From assembly GCA_016840465.1 (NCBI GenBank), contig JAEOSH010000024.1, positions 1 through 27,378 on the forward strand: a stretch of 27,378 bases of DNA, read 5' to 3'. Source of the stretch: Candidatus Baldrarchaeum yapensis. Its GTDB lineage: Archaea; Asgardarchaeota; Baldrarchaeia; Baldrarchaeales; Baldrarchaeaceae. The notes under the pieces are model-generated. The model ran no database searches. It had not been told where the DNA came from and saw nothing but the letters and a program-made list of their open reading frames with translations. The translations under genes were made by a program, and so were the position numbers. Positions 7,794 through 13,798 of the stretch are shown piece by piece. Each line of letters starts with the position of its first letter. Position 1 is the stretch's first letter.

Positions 7794-8852
7794 TCACCTT
7801 ACGCGCTTTCTTGTTAGGGCAATAAAGTTGGCGATCACAAGCACGATACCCAATGCCCAGAACGCGGGGTCCGGCATTCCCGTCATTCTCTCGAAGAAGC
7901 CCTTGTTTCCAATATTGACTGTACCCGCATTTTGAAGTGCCATTTCAAAGTCGAGGGTTCCGCTCACGGTAACGTTTTCCTGTTCAAAGTCCGTCGCCAT
8001 TTTGAGTTTTAGCTGGAGAAGCCAGCCGGTTTCCTTGTCATAGAAGAATGTCACGTTTACAAGCGTCGATTCCTCAACTATCCGCGCAACCTCGGGATCC
8101 TCGATACCCATCAGATCGACGGGCCTCACTCCCAGCTGTGTTTCTATGATGTCGGAAAGATTCTTCAGAGTGGTGTCAATTCTCGCAACCCACGCGCTGT
8201 AAGTGCTACCACCAACGGCTACGCTCTGCTCCCCCGTGATGGTTGCATTTATCCATAACGACTCATTCAATTCCTTCTCTTCTCTGAAGCCATAGGTTAT
8301 GACATCACCCTTATGCACGTTTATCGGTATGTAGAACATGTTCAACGCGTACGCGTACGGGTAAATCTCGGATGATGTTATCTTGCTTACTATCGCCATG
8401 AGGTCCTCCTGCGTCAACTGCCCCTCTCGAATCTTCTCTATTGATATATTGACAAAGTAAACTTTCCTAGTATTTACCTTTATTAGGAAGAGGGCGGGAA
8501 TCGGCACCGTTGTGGAGTTCTTAATCGGGGAAAGTTCCTGCCCCTCCTCACATCTCTCTAGGCTCCAGCTCAGAGACGCAACCCCGTACCACTTTATCAG
8601 CGAGGAGTTGAACTGCTGGCTCAGTAGTGTTATTGTTCCGGAGAGGTTTCCGCGGGCGTAACTCGGTGTTCCACTCTCCATGACCGTCATGTTAAGACGG
8701 GTATTTATGGAGTACACGACACCGTTGGGAGCAAAGACGGAACTGTGATAGGTCTCCCCAGATGCAGAGGCCGGTGTCACCGACCACGCGATCAAAACTA
8801 AGATTGTGAGAATAGCGATCGCCGCTCTACCACAGATTGTTGATATTCTCAT
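7794..8852 (-). CDS. Secreted, C-terminally anchored glycoprotein of unknown family
   Basis: About 352 residues. A signal peptide covers residues 1-30 (RAAIAILTILVLIAWSVTPASASG, cleavable after an ASA motif). A long extracytoplasmic beta-rich domain carries about ten N-X-S/T sequons. A C-terminal helix (PAFWALGIVLVIANFIAL) is followed by RKRVR, a membrane anchor with a positive stop. This topology resembles archaeal cell-surface proteins. The sequence includes repeated two-layer strands that might bind lipid or ligand, but no family is recognised. The ATG at 8852 is chosen over the upstream start at 8885, because AAGGTGGT sits 5-6 bases before it and a TATA-like TTTTAAATAAAT lies at 8884-8898. 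It leads a three-gene operon with two small membrane proteins. Confidence 0.75.
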   Translation of the reverse strand: MRISTICGRAAIAILTILVLIAWSVTPASASGETYHSSVFAPNGVVYSINTRLNMTVMESGTPSYARGNLSGTITLLSQQFNSSLIKWYGVASLSWSLERCEEGQELSPIKNSTTVPIPALFLIKVNTRKVYFVNISIEKIREGQLTQEDLMAIVSKITSSEIYPYAYALNMFYIPINVHKGDVITYGFREEKELNESLWINATITGEQSVAVGGSTYSAWVARIDTTLKNLSDIIETQLGVRPVDLMGIEDPEVARIVEESTLVNVTFFYDKETGWLLQLKLKMATDFEQENVTVSGTLDFEMALQNAGTVNIGNKGFFERMTGMPDPAFWALGIVLVIANFIALTRKRVR

Positions 8853-8994
8853 CGATACCACCTTTGCTCTGAAATTCTCACCCATTTATTTAAAATTTTT
8901 CACCACTGCAAACTGTAGCCCTCATTTCCAAAACTAGGATATTATATGCGAATATTACAAAATCAAGATCTCATAACACGATATTTGTTAAAGT

Positions 8995-9058
8995 TATTGC
9001 CATACATACTTGAATTTTCTCCGGACACCTGCCTTCCGCCTGCCAAGGTATGGCAATA
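8995..9058. repeat. 11-bp inverted repeat with a 42-base loop
   Basis: The arms TATTGCCATAC (8995-9005) and GTATGGCAATA (9048-9058) are perfect. A second, overlapping pair, TTCCGCC (near 9033-9039) and GGCGGAA (9072-9078), would be mutually exclusive with it. The 344-base gap 8853-9196 between divergent genes also holds a 6-bp hairpin GGTCTC/GAGACC at 9126-9142. It could be a small RNA, an attenuator-like switch or a protein-binding site. Confidence 0.45.
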
Positions 9059-9156
9059 TTAGGAGTTCTCTGGCGGAATGTGTGCCCATCAAATGGTGAC
9101 AAAATCGCAATCTACGACCGTTAATGGTCTCTCTCCGAGACCTTCAAACCCCACTC

Positions 9157-9192
9157 CTTAAATTCCCCTTGTGGGAATATTTGTGGGGGGAC
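9157..9192 (+). promoter_or_regulatory. TATA-like element and Shine-Dalgarno site of the Mth938-like gene
   Basis: CTTAAATTCC near 9157-9166 may be a TATA box. GGGGGG at 9185-9190 lies 6 bases before ATG 9197. Confidence 0.4.
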
Positions 9193-9196
9193 TTGT

Positions 9197-9538
9197 ATGA
9201 AAATAGAAGAGTATTCGTTCGGCAGAATAGTGATCAACGGGAAGACCTACACATCCGATGTCATAATATTCCCCGACAGGGTTAAGGGAGGCTGGTGGAG
9301 AAAGGAGGGCCACTGTCTCTACATCGAGGATCTAAAGGAAGTAATCGAGGAGAAACCCGAGGTTCTCGTGGTCGGAACCGGAGCGTACGGTGCCATGCGG
9401 GTTCCAAAGGAGACCTTAGAAGAGCTGAAAAGGCATGGAATAGAAGTGATAGTGTGTGAGACCAAAGAGGCGTGCAAAATCTTCAATGAACTCTCCGGGA
9501 AGAAGAGAGTGGTTGCAGCGCTGCATTTAACGTGCTAG
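9197..9538 (+). CDS. Mth938-like domain protein (DUF498, COG1504)
   Basis: A 113-residue protein, the full length of this small family. Family features seen: FGRIVINGKTYTSDVIIFPDRV, the WWRKEGHCL stretch, and the Rossmann-like PEVLVVGTGAYGAMRVP followed by LKRHGIEVIVCETKEACKIFNEL. The fold is that of Methanothermobacter Mth938, related to the mitochondrial complex I assembly factor NDUFAF3. No biochemical role is established for archaeal members. It is followed 10 bases later by a membrane protein gene, probably in one operon. Confidence 0.9.
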   Translation: MKIEEYSFGRIVINGKTYTSDVIIFPDRVKGGWWRKEGHCLYIEDLKEVIEEKPEVLVVGTGAYGAMRVPKETLEELKRHGIEVIVCETKEACKIFNELSGKKRVVAALHLTC

Positions 9539-9548
9539 GTGGGGAGGA

Positions 9549-10286
9549 ATGGTCTCGGTTTCCAATGAAGTGCGTGCAATAACACCGTTCATGGCGCTGG
9601 TGCTCGCGCTGAAGCTTGTGGAATCCGTGGTTCCGAACCCCTGCATCTATGGAGATGCTCTAATGCTGGATTTCGTGTTCGAGGTGCTCATATTTGCGCC
9701 ATTGCTTGCCTTTGCCCTTCATTTCATGTTCCAGGCTCTGATATTGCGTGCGGAGCCTAACACGTCCCCGGAATTTCGCAAGGCACTGTCGTTTCTATTT
9801 TACCTCTTCCTGTTCTACTTCCTCATAGGCTTCGGGATCCATTACGCGGGCAATGCGATCAACAACAGCCTCGAAGGGCACAGTCACGTGGCTTACTTCT
9901 ATGATGAGTACCTGGGGCATGTGTTCTCGTATCTGCCGATCCTTGGTGCGCTTATATGCATAGTTGTAGCCGAGATCAGAGCGCCGAGCCCATATAGGCT
10001 TTCCAATGCAGACATTGCGGTTCTTCTGGTGTTATCGCTCCCAATAGGAGTGCTGGTGGGATATGCTTTCGTGGAGGGCCAAACTCCTTATCTCGGATAC
10101 GCGGTCGTCCCGGCCCTCATAGTACTCGGCGTTTTGGTAAGGATTGTGCGGGGGCTCCGATTCCGGAGGTTGCCGATACTCACGTTCTCACTAATGATAC
10201 TGACCGTAAGCTTTGTCTTCACAATGGTCTATGGAATCTTATACCCGGGCTGGCCGCAACCCAGTGAATTCGGGTGGTCGCTGTAG
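9549..10286 (+). CDS. Polytopic membrane protein with a His/Asp-rich loop, unknown family
   Basis: A 245-residue protein with about seven hydrophobic helices. Between helices 3 and 4 lies a polar, potentially metal-binding stretch: GIHYAGNAINNSLEGHSH, then AYFYDEYLGHVFSY. The HxxxN, HxH and DEYLGH groupings in a membrane setting recall membrane-embedded metal hydrolases. I cannot match a named family, so this is only a hint. GGTGGGGAGG upstream provides the ribosome site, 10 bases after the Mth938-like stop. The stop overlaps the region where the next gene starts, so the three plus-strand genes 9197-10564 probably form one transcript. Confidence 0.65.
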   Translation: MVSVSNEVRAITPFMALVLALKLVESVVPNPCIYGDALMLDFVFEVLIFAPLLAFALHFMFQALILRAEPNTSPEFRKALSFLFYLFLFYFLIGFGIHYAGNAINNSLEGHSHVAYFYDEYLGHVFSYLPILGALICIVVAEIRAPSPYRLSNADIAVLLVLSLPIGVLVGYAFVEGQTPYLGYAVVPALIVLGVLVRIVRGLRFRRLPILTFSLMILTVSFVFTMVYGILYPGWPQPSEFGWSL

Positions 10287-10300
10287 GTGTGGTGGTAGAG

Positions 10301-10564
10301 TTGAAGGTGATAGCGGATGAGAGCATACCGGAAGAGGTAGTTAAGAGGCTGAAGTTATGTGGCGTGGACATAGAGCACCAGAGGGGGAAATACGGTGACG
10401 CGAGCGTGGTGGAGGTCGCGCGTCAGAAGAGAGCCTACCTGCTGACGAGGATCAGAAGATTCCAGTGGATGTACGATAAAATCATACTCGTGAAGGAAAT
10501 AACGACGAACAAGATGTTTGCGGAGGCGCTCAGGGCAATAAAAAGCATTGAGGGAGCAAAATAA
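10301..10564 (+). CDS. DUF5615/Mut7-C-like PIN-fold protein lacking part of the active site
   Basis: About 87 residues. MKVIADESIPEEVVKRLKLCGVDIEH matches the opening of the DUF5615 PIN-like family (K-x-L-x-D-E-x-x-P...L...G..V), and DASVVEVARQKRAYLLTRIRRF aligns with the family's D...L..A.....L.T.D.DF. The acidic pair normally found in the last motif is replaced by Ile-Arg-Arg, so nuclease activity is doubtful. The TTG at 10301 gives the family N-terminus and has GGTGG 5 bases upstream. GTG codons at 10274, 10289 and 10292 are alternatives, of which 10274 would overlap the preceding gene. It abuts the stop of the converging YbaK gene without a gap. Confidence 0.65.
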   Translation: MKVIADESIPEEVVKRLKLCGVDIEHQRGKYGDASVVEVARQKRAYLLTRIRRFQWMYDKIILVKEITTNKMFAEALRAIKSIEGAK

Positions 10565-11050
10565 TCACCTCTTTGCAATGTCGGCAACCTCGTACCCCAG
10601 CTCCTCAAATATTTTTGGATTGAACTTCACTCCCGCGTACTCGGTCCCAGCGGCCCCTATCACGAACTCCCGGGACATTACCTCGACATCCACGAACGCC
10701 CTCATCATGCCCTTAAACACAAACGGCGGAACTCCTCCCACCTTATACCCCATCAACTCCTCCACCTCATCCGGTCGCGCAAGCCTTAACCTTTTCACAC
10801 CGCTCACTTTCTCGAGTTTCCGAACGTCCACCTTCCTGTTGCCGGTAATAATCGCAGCAACATCCCCCTCCTTACCCCTGAAGATTAAACACTTGAGCAC
10901 GTGCTCGGGAGAAACTCCAAGTGCCGTTGCGGCATCCTCTGTCCGCTTCCCACCGACTTCAGAATGCAAAATTATATCGACCCTTTCCCGGAGCCCTAGG
11001 TCATCAAGCAACTTGAGGAACTTGTTGAGTCCCTCATCCCGAACGTCCAT
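10565..11050 (-). CDS. YbaK/EbsC-family aminoacyl-tRNA deacylase
   Basis: A 161-residue protein of normal family length. Diagnostic segments: RTEDAATALGVSPEHVLKCLIFRG (with the conserved Lys of the substrate pocket), AAIITGNRKVDVRKLEKVSGVKRLRLARPDEVEELMGYKVGGVPPF, and the C-terminal EFVIGAAGTEYAGVKFNP. Family members hydrolyse mischarged tRNA (Cys-tRNAPro, Ala-tRNAPro and similar) or act as ProX-like trans-editing factors. Which substrate applies here cannot be told. ATG 11050 is preceded by GGTGATCCTCG, a moderate ribosome site. It is monocistronic on the minus strand. Confidence 0.9.
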   Translation of the reverse strand: MDVRDEGLNKFLKLLDDLGLRERVDIILHSEVGGKRTEDAATALGVSPEHVLKCLIFRGKEGDVAAIITGNRKVDVRKLEKVSGVKRLRLARPDEVEELMGYKVGGVPPFVFKGMMRAFVDVEVMSREFVIGAAGTEYAGVKFNPKIFEELGYEVADIAKR

Positions 11051-11125
11051 CGAGGATCACCGTTTTTGTCAGTCGGCGAGATCGTATAAAACTGTAACGC
11101 ACTCATGATATGAGATGGCCTCAGC

Positions 11126-11136
11126 GAAAATATATT
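11126..11136 (+). promoter_or_regulatory. TATA box of the cupin gene
   Basis: GAAAATATATTG at about 11126-11137 predicts a transcript start near 11157, just before ATG 11162. This makes the TTG at 11135, which lies inside the TATA box, an unlikely start. Confidence 0.5.
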
Positions 11137-11161
11137 GACCGAAAAGAGGGAGTTTAAGGTC

Positions 11162-11602
11162 ATGGCGGAGATCTCAGGTTCCCTTGAGTATTACCGCGAT
11201 GGCGAGAACGTCGTAGCCATAGTCATTAGAAGAGAGGTGCAGGAAAAGCTTTCTGAAAGCAAAGTGTTCACCCCGCCCGACTGGAAAATGCAAGTCGGGT
11301 TTTCGATCCACAGATCGGGTCACACGGTAAAACCACATGTGCACTCACCAGCTCAACCAGTAAAATGGGATGCCAGGTTTGAGGTCCTCCACGTTCTCAA
11401 AGGAAAGGTGAGAATATACCTCTACGGAAAATCGGGAAGGAGGCTGGGATACACGATACTGGAACCCGGCGACACGATCGTCATGTGGTGTGGACACCGC
11501 GTTGACTTCCTCGAGGATAGCATTCTCCTCGAGGTGAAAGAGGGGCCGTACCCTGGCCCGGACCTTGATAAGATATGGATTTCGGTGGAGAAGGATCAAT
11601 GA
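11162..11602 (+). CDS. Cupin-domain protein
   Basis: About 146 residues forming a single cupin barrel. The first cupin motif is seen as GHTVKPHVHSPAQPVKWDARFEVLHVLKG (HxH...E, metal ligands), and the second as EPGDTIVMWCGHRVDFLED, with a His at the end. The metal site is therefore intact. The context DARFEVLHVLKGKVRIYLY resembles cupins that act on or bind sugar acids, but no substrate can be named. ATG 11162 fits the TATA spacing. It is a single gene, followed by a toxin-antitoxin promoter. Confidence 0.75.
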   Translation: MAEISGSLEYYRDGENVVAIVIRREVQEKLSESKVFTPPDWKMQVGFSIHRSGHTVKPHVHSPAQPVKWDARFEVLHVLKGKVRIYLYGKSGRRLGYTILEPGDTIVMWCGHRVDFLEDSILLEVKEGPYPGPDLDKIWISVEKDQ

Positions 11603-11616
11603 ATCCATCACCATTC

Positions 11617-11646
11617 TTTTATATTACATTGTAACACAATATAATA
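11617..11646 (+). promoter_or_regulatory. Promoter with a 25-bp near-palindromic operator for the PIN/antitoxin pair
   Basis: TTTTATATTA at 11617-11626 is the TATA box. It runs into a dyad at 11622-11646 made of TATTAcATTGT, a 3-base centre AAC, and ACAATaTAATA, with one mismatch per arm. The dyad ends one base before the toxin ATG, and the transcript is probably leaderless. A repressor here would block the promoter. The downstream ribbon-helix-helix antitoxin is the obvious candidate. Confidence 0.7.
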
Positions 11647-11647
11647 C

Positions 11648-12157
11648 ATGGCGGTGGTCGACAGCGCATCGCTGATCTATCTTACCAAGTCCTCCTGTAA
11701 GGAAATCTTGGTTAAAACGTACTCCCAGGTATCAATAACGCCAGCTGTGTATAGGGAAGTGGTAGTTGGAGGAAAGAGGTATCCCGATTCGGGCGTTGTG
11801 GAGAAGAACGTCAAAGAAGGCAGAATAAGAGTGGAAAATCCAAGTAAAATATTGAGCGTATACCCCAACAATTTGGGCGCCGGTGAGATGGAGGCACTGT
11901 CATTGGCATTTGAGAAGAAGGCGATGCTTATCACGGATGATGTACATGCAATACGGGCGGCGTTGCTGCACGGCGTGCATGTCAGGACAAGCGAAACCGT
12001 CCTGATAGAGGCGTACATCAGGGGAGTTATAAGCAGGTTGGAGGACCTGAAAGATAAGCTTACCGCGCTAATAAAACATAAGGCTGTGAGACCTGATGTT
12101 TACGTCCTCATAACTACGCTCTTAAAAGTCCTGGAGGAGGAGAGAGGTGAAGGATGA
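11648..12157 (+). CDS. PIN-domain toxin (VapC-like ribonuclease)
   Basis: A 169-residue PIN protein. The conserved acidic residues are present: D5 in MAVVDSASLIYL, E37 in TPAVYREVV, the acidic pair in GAGEMEALSLA, and the Asp pair in AMLITDDVHAIRAA. The pattern matches the solo-PIN subgroup often paired with UPF0175/RHH antitoxins. Family members cleave tRNA or other RNA. The toxin comes first in the operon and its end overlaps the antitoxin start, which reverses the usual vapBC order. A helical extension after residue 130 (LEDLKDKLTALIKHKAV) may serve antitoxin contact. Confidence 0.85.
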   Translation: MAVVDSASLIYLTKSSCKEILVKTYSQVSITPAVYREVVVGGKRYPDSGVVEKNVKEGRIRVENPSKILSVYPNNLGAGEMEALSLAFEKKAMLITDDVHAIRAALLHGVHVRTSETVLIEAYIRGVISRLEDLKDKLTALIKHKAVRPDVYVLITTLLKVLEEERGEG

Positions 12158-12515
12158 AGAAATGGTCGTGATGAACATACGGGTCCCACGAAAACTGCTA
12201 ATGGAGTTGGATAGAATCGCTGAATTTGAAAAGATAGATAGATCGTCGCTCGTCAGGAGGATCTTGGATGAGGGGGTCAAGAGAAGCAAACTCAACATGG
12301 CACTGTTGCGATATCTCTCCGGTGAGGTGTCCATAGGGAAGGCTGCCGAAATCGCGGGAGTATCCCTCTGGGAGTTCATCGATTACATGAGGGAGAGAGG
12401 GGTATCGTCCAATGTGACCGCCGTGGAGCTGCTGTATATCATCGAGCAAATACTCGAGGGAAAGCCGGAGATCAGGGAGAAATTGAGGGAAAAGTTGCGA
12501 GAGGTACTAAAGTAG
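12147..12515 (+). CDS. RHH plus UPF0175-like antitoxin
   Basis: A 122-residue protein. The N-terminus VVMNIRVPRKLLMELDRIAEFEKIDRSSLVRRIL is a ribbon-helix-helix DNA-binding unit. The middle, LSGEVSIGKAAEIAGVSLWEFIDYMRERGV, is the signature of the UPF0175 antitoxins. The tail is a charged helix. It should neutralise the PIN toxin and bind the operator at 11622-11646. GTG 12147 has GGAGGAGAGAG upstream and overlaps the toxin stop by 11 bases, indicating coupled translation. ATG 12162 is an alternative that would remove the overlap. Confidence 0.8.
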   Translation: MKDEEMVVMNIRVPRKLLMELDRIAEFEKIDRSSLVRRILDEGVKRSKLNMALLRYLSGEVSIGKAAEIAGVSLWEFIDYMRERGVSSNVTAVELLYIIEQILEGKPEIREKLREKLREVLK

Positions 12516-12544
12516 GCATATTTCCCTTATTTACGTTTCTAGAC

Positions 12545-12562
12545 CGATTCAAGACGGAATCG
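12545..12562. repeat. Short inverted repeat between the TA operon and the DUF169 gene
   Basis: CGATTC and GAATCG are separated by 6 bases, 30 bases after the antitoxin stop. It could be a weak terminator or an operator. A TATA-like ACATTTAAAGT near 12588-12598 follows and suits the DUF169 gene. Confidence 0.3.
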
Positions 12563-12640
12563 TAATGTCAAACCGATTTCTCCAGAAACATTTAAAGTTT
12601 TCGGGATAACATTTAGCAGTACGCAATGGGAGGTGGCACG

Positions 12641-13444
12641 ATGAGTCTCGAAAAGTGGCACAAACTCGGATCCGACCTTATGGAACTGCTGAGGCTGGAA
12701 ACATACCCGGTGGCAGTGAAACTCCTCAGGCCGGGAGAGGAGTTCCCTGAGAGAACACGCCGCCCACTTAAGGTGTTAGGCGTGAAAATAAACCTGTGCC
12801 AAGCGTTCACCATGACCAGGAGATATGGATGGACGGTCGGTGTCTTGAAGGACGAGTGCGCGTGCAACTTTGCGAGGTTCATCTTCGGCTGGGCAACCCT
12901 CGAAAACGAGGAGGACCTTGTCGACTTCTTAATGGAGGCTGGGTTCTTCAAAAGCAAGGAGGCCGCGGCAAACGGAGCAAAGTTCACCTTAGAAAACTGC
13001 CGGCTCAAACCGGGTGAGTGCATCGGCATTGTTACATCTCCGCTGACTTGGACAAGGGTAGAGCCCGATGTTGTGCTGATATACGGAAACCCGACTCAGG
13101 CGTTCATACTTGTGCATGGACATCTTTACCACGTGGGTGGGGCAATAGAGATCAAGTATACGGGAAGGCACGCGTCCTGCGGACACGGCGTCATACAGAC
13201 ATACCTGTCACAAAGGTTCAACGTCGTACTGCCCGATGAGGGGGACAAAATGTTTGCGGCGACGGAAGATTACGAGGTCATAGTCGCCGTTCCGCCGAAG
13301 ATGCTTGCGGAGATACTCGAAGGGATCAGGGAATTATACGAAAAGAGGGTCATGAGGTACCCGACGCCCTTCTACATGAGGTTCCAGCCTGAGTTCCCCG
13401 AACCCTTCAAGAAGTTCGGAAGCAAATTAAAAGATGTAGAGTGA
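12641..13444 (+). CDS. DUF169 (ArCR, COG2043) family protein
   Basis: About 267 residues of normal DUF169 length. Family features: LRLETYPVAVKLLRPGEEFPE at the N-terminus, then Cys-bearing segments KINLCQAFTMTRRYGW, DECACNFARFIFGW, ENCRLKPGE and TGRHASCGHGVI. DUF169 proteins are uncharacterised. Their conserved Cys residues suggest a metal or iron-sulfur site (inference). ATG 12641 is preferred over 12626, because GGGAGGTGG at 12628-12636 is correctly spaced for it. It is a single gene, followed by T5 and T6 tracts. Confidence 0.85.
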   Translation: MSLEKWHKLGSDLMELLRLETYPVAVKLLRPGEEFPERTRRPLKVLGVKINLCQAFTMTRRYGWTVGVLKDECACNFARFIFGWATLENEEDLVDFLMEAGFFKSKEAAANGAKFTLENCRLKPGECIGIVTSPLTWTRVEPDVVLIYGNPTQAFILVHGHLYHVGGAIEIKYTGRHASCGHGVIQTYLSQRFNVVLPDEGDKMFAATEDYEVIVAVPPKMLAEILEGIRELYEKRVMRYPTPFYMRFQPEFPEPFKKFGSKLKDVE

Positions 13445-13482
13445 TTTTTCGGGTACTTAGTTACCAACTCTTCGACTTTTTT
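13445..13482 (+). terminator. T-tract terminator after the DUF169 gene
   Basis: A T5 tract begins 1 base after the stop (13445-13449), and a T6 tract lies at 13477-13482, with no strong hairpin. Oligo-T in the non-template strand is the usual archaeal termination signal. Confidence 0.55.
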
Positions 13483-13553
13483 ATAATTACGTTAGCTGAA
13501 ATTGTTTCTCATTGCACGTAAGATAAATCATTCTGGCTACCGTCTAACGAATC

Positions 13554-13563
13554 GTTTATATAA
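13554..13563 (+). promoter_or_regulatory. thrC: TATA box of the thr leader-thrC transcript
   Basis: GTTTATATAA is the best TATA box between the DUF169 gene and thrC. It predicts a transcript start near 13585, about 12 bases before the leader ORF and about 215 bases before thrC. The message therefore carries a long leader. Confidence 0.65.
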
Positions 13564-13596
13564 TCAACCTCGTGTTAGGGGTTGAGAGTGGTATTG

Positions 13597-13692
13597 ATGC
13601 GCATAGTTTCAACAGCCATCGTAACTGTGAGATGGATTGCGTCAATAACCACCAGCACTACTACTTCTACTGCTATCACTACTACTCACTAA
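13597..13692 (+). CDS. Threonine/isoleucine-rich leader peptide upstream of threonine synthase (31 aa)
   Basis: ATG at 13597, TAA at 13690-13692. The peptide opens MRIVSTAIVTVRW and continues SITTSTTTSTAITTT before a final His. It has 11 Thr and 5 Ile in 31 residues, and 8 of the Thr codons are ACT. It is preceded by a TATA box at 13554 and a weak purine site (GAGAGTGG). It ends 106 bases before thrC. A Thr-codon run directly ahead of threonine synthase is the hallmark of a regulatory leader peptide like enterobacterial thrL, where ribosome stalling reports Thr-tRNA supply. I know of no established archaeal case, so function here is inference. As a protein it has no recognisable fold. Confidence 0.7.
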   Translation: MRIVSTAIVTVRWIASITTSTTTSTAITTTH

Positions 13693-13738
13693 ATTAGACG
13701 TTTTTGACGGCTCTTTTTGGCGGTGGTTTTTATGTTTT
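13647..13738 (+). promoter_or_regulatory. thrC: Candidate attenuator: T-tracts and Thr-codon pairing downstream of the leader
   Basis: Right after the leader stop come T5 tracts at 13701-13705, 13714-13718 and 13727-13731 and a T4 at 13735-13738, a dense set of archaeal-type termination signals. AACCACC at 13647-13653, which contains the first two tandem Thr codons, is perfectly complementary to GGTGGTT at 13722-13728, abutting the third T5. A ribosome held on the Thr codons would mask this arm. A competing pair GACGG (13706-13710) and CCGTC (13750-13754) and a hairpin CCATC/GATGG inside the leader (13616-13635) are also possible. The mechanism is a model, not shown. Confidence 0.5.
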
Positions 13739-13798
13739 CTCTATGTTCTCCGTCTCCATTTTCCGTGTGCGGTATAACGACCGGGAAGGGGAGGAATG

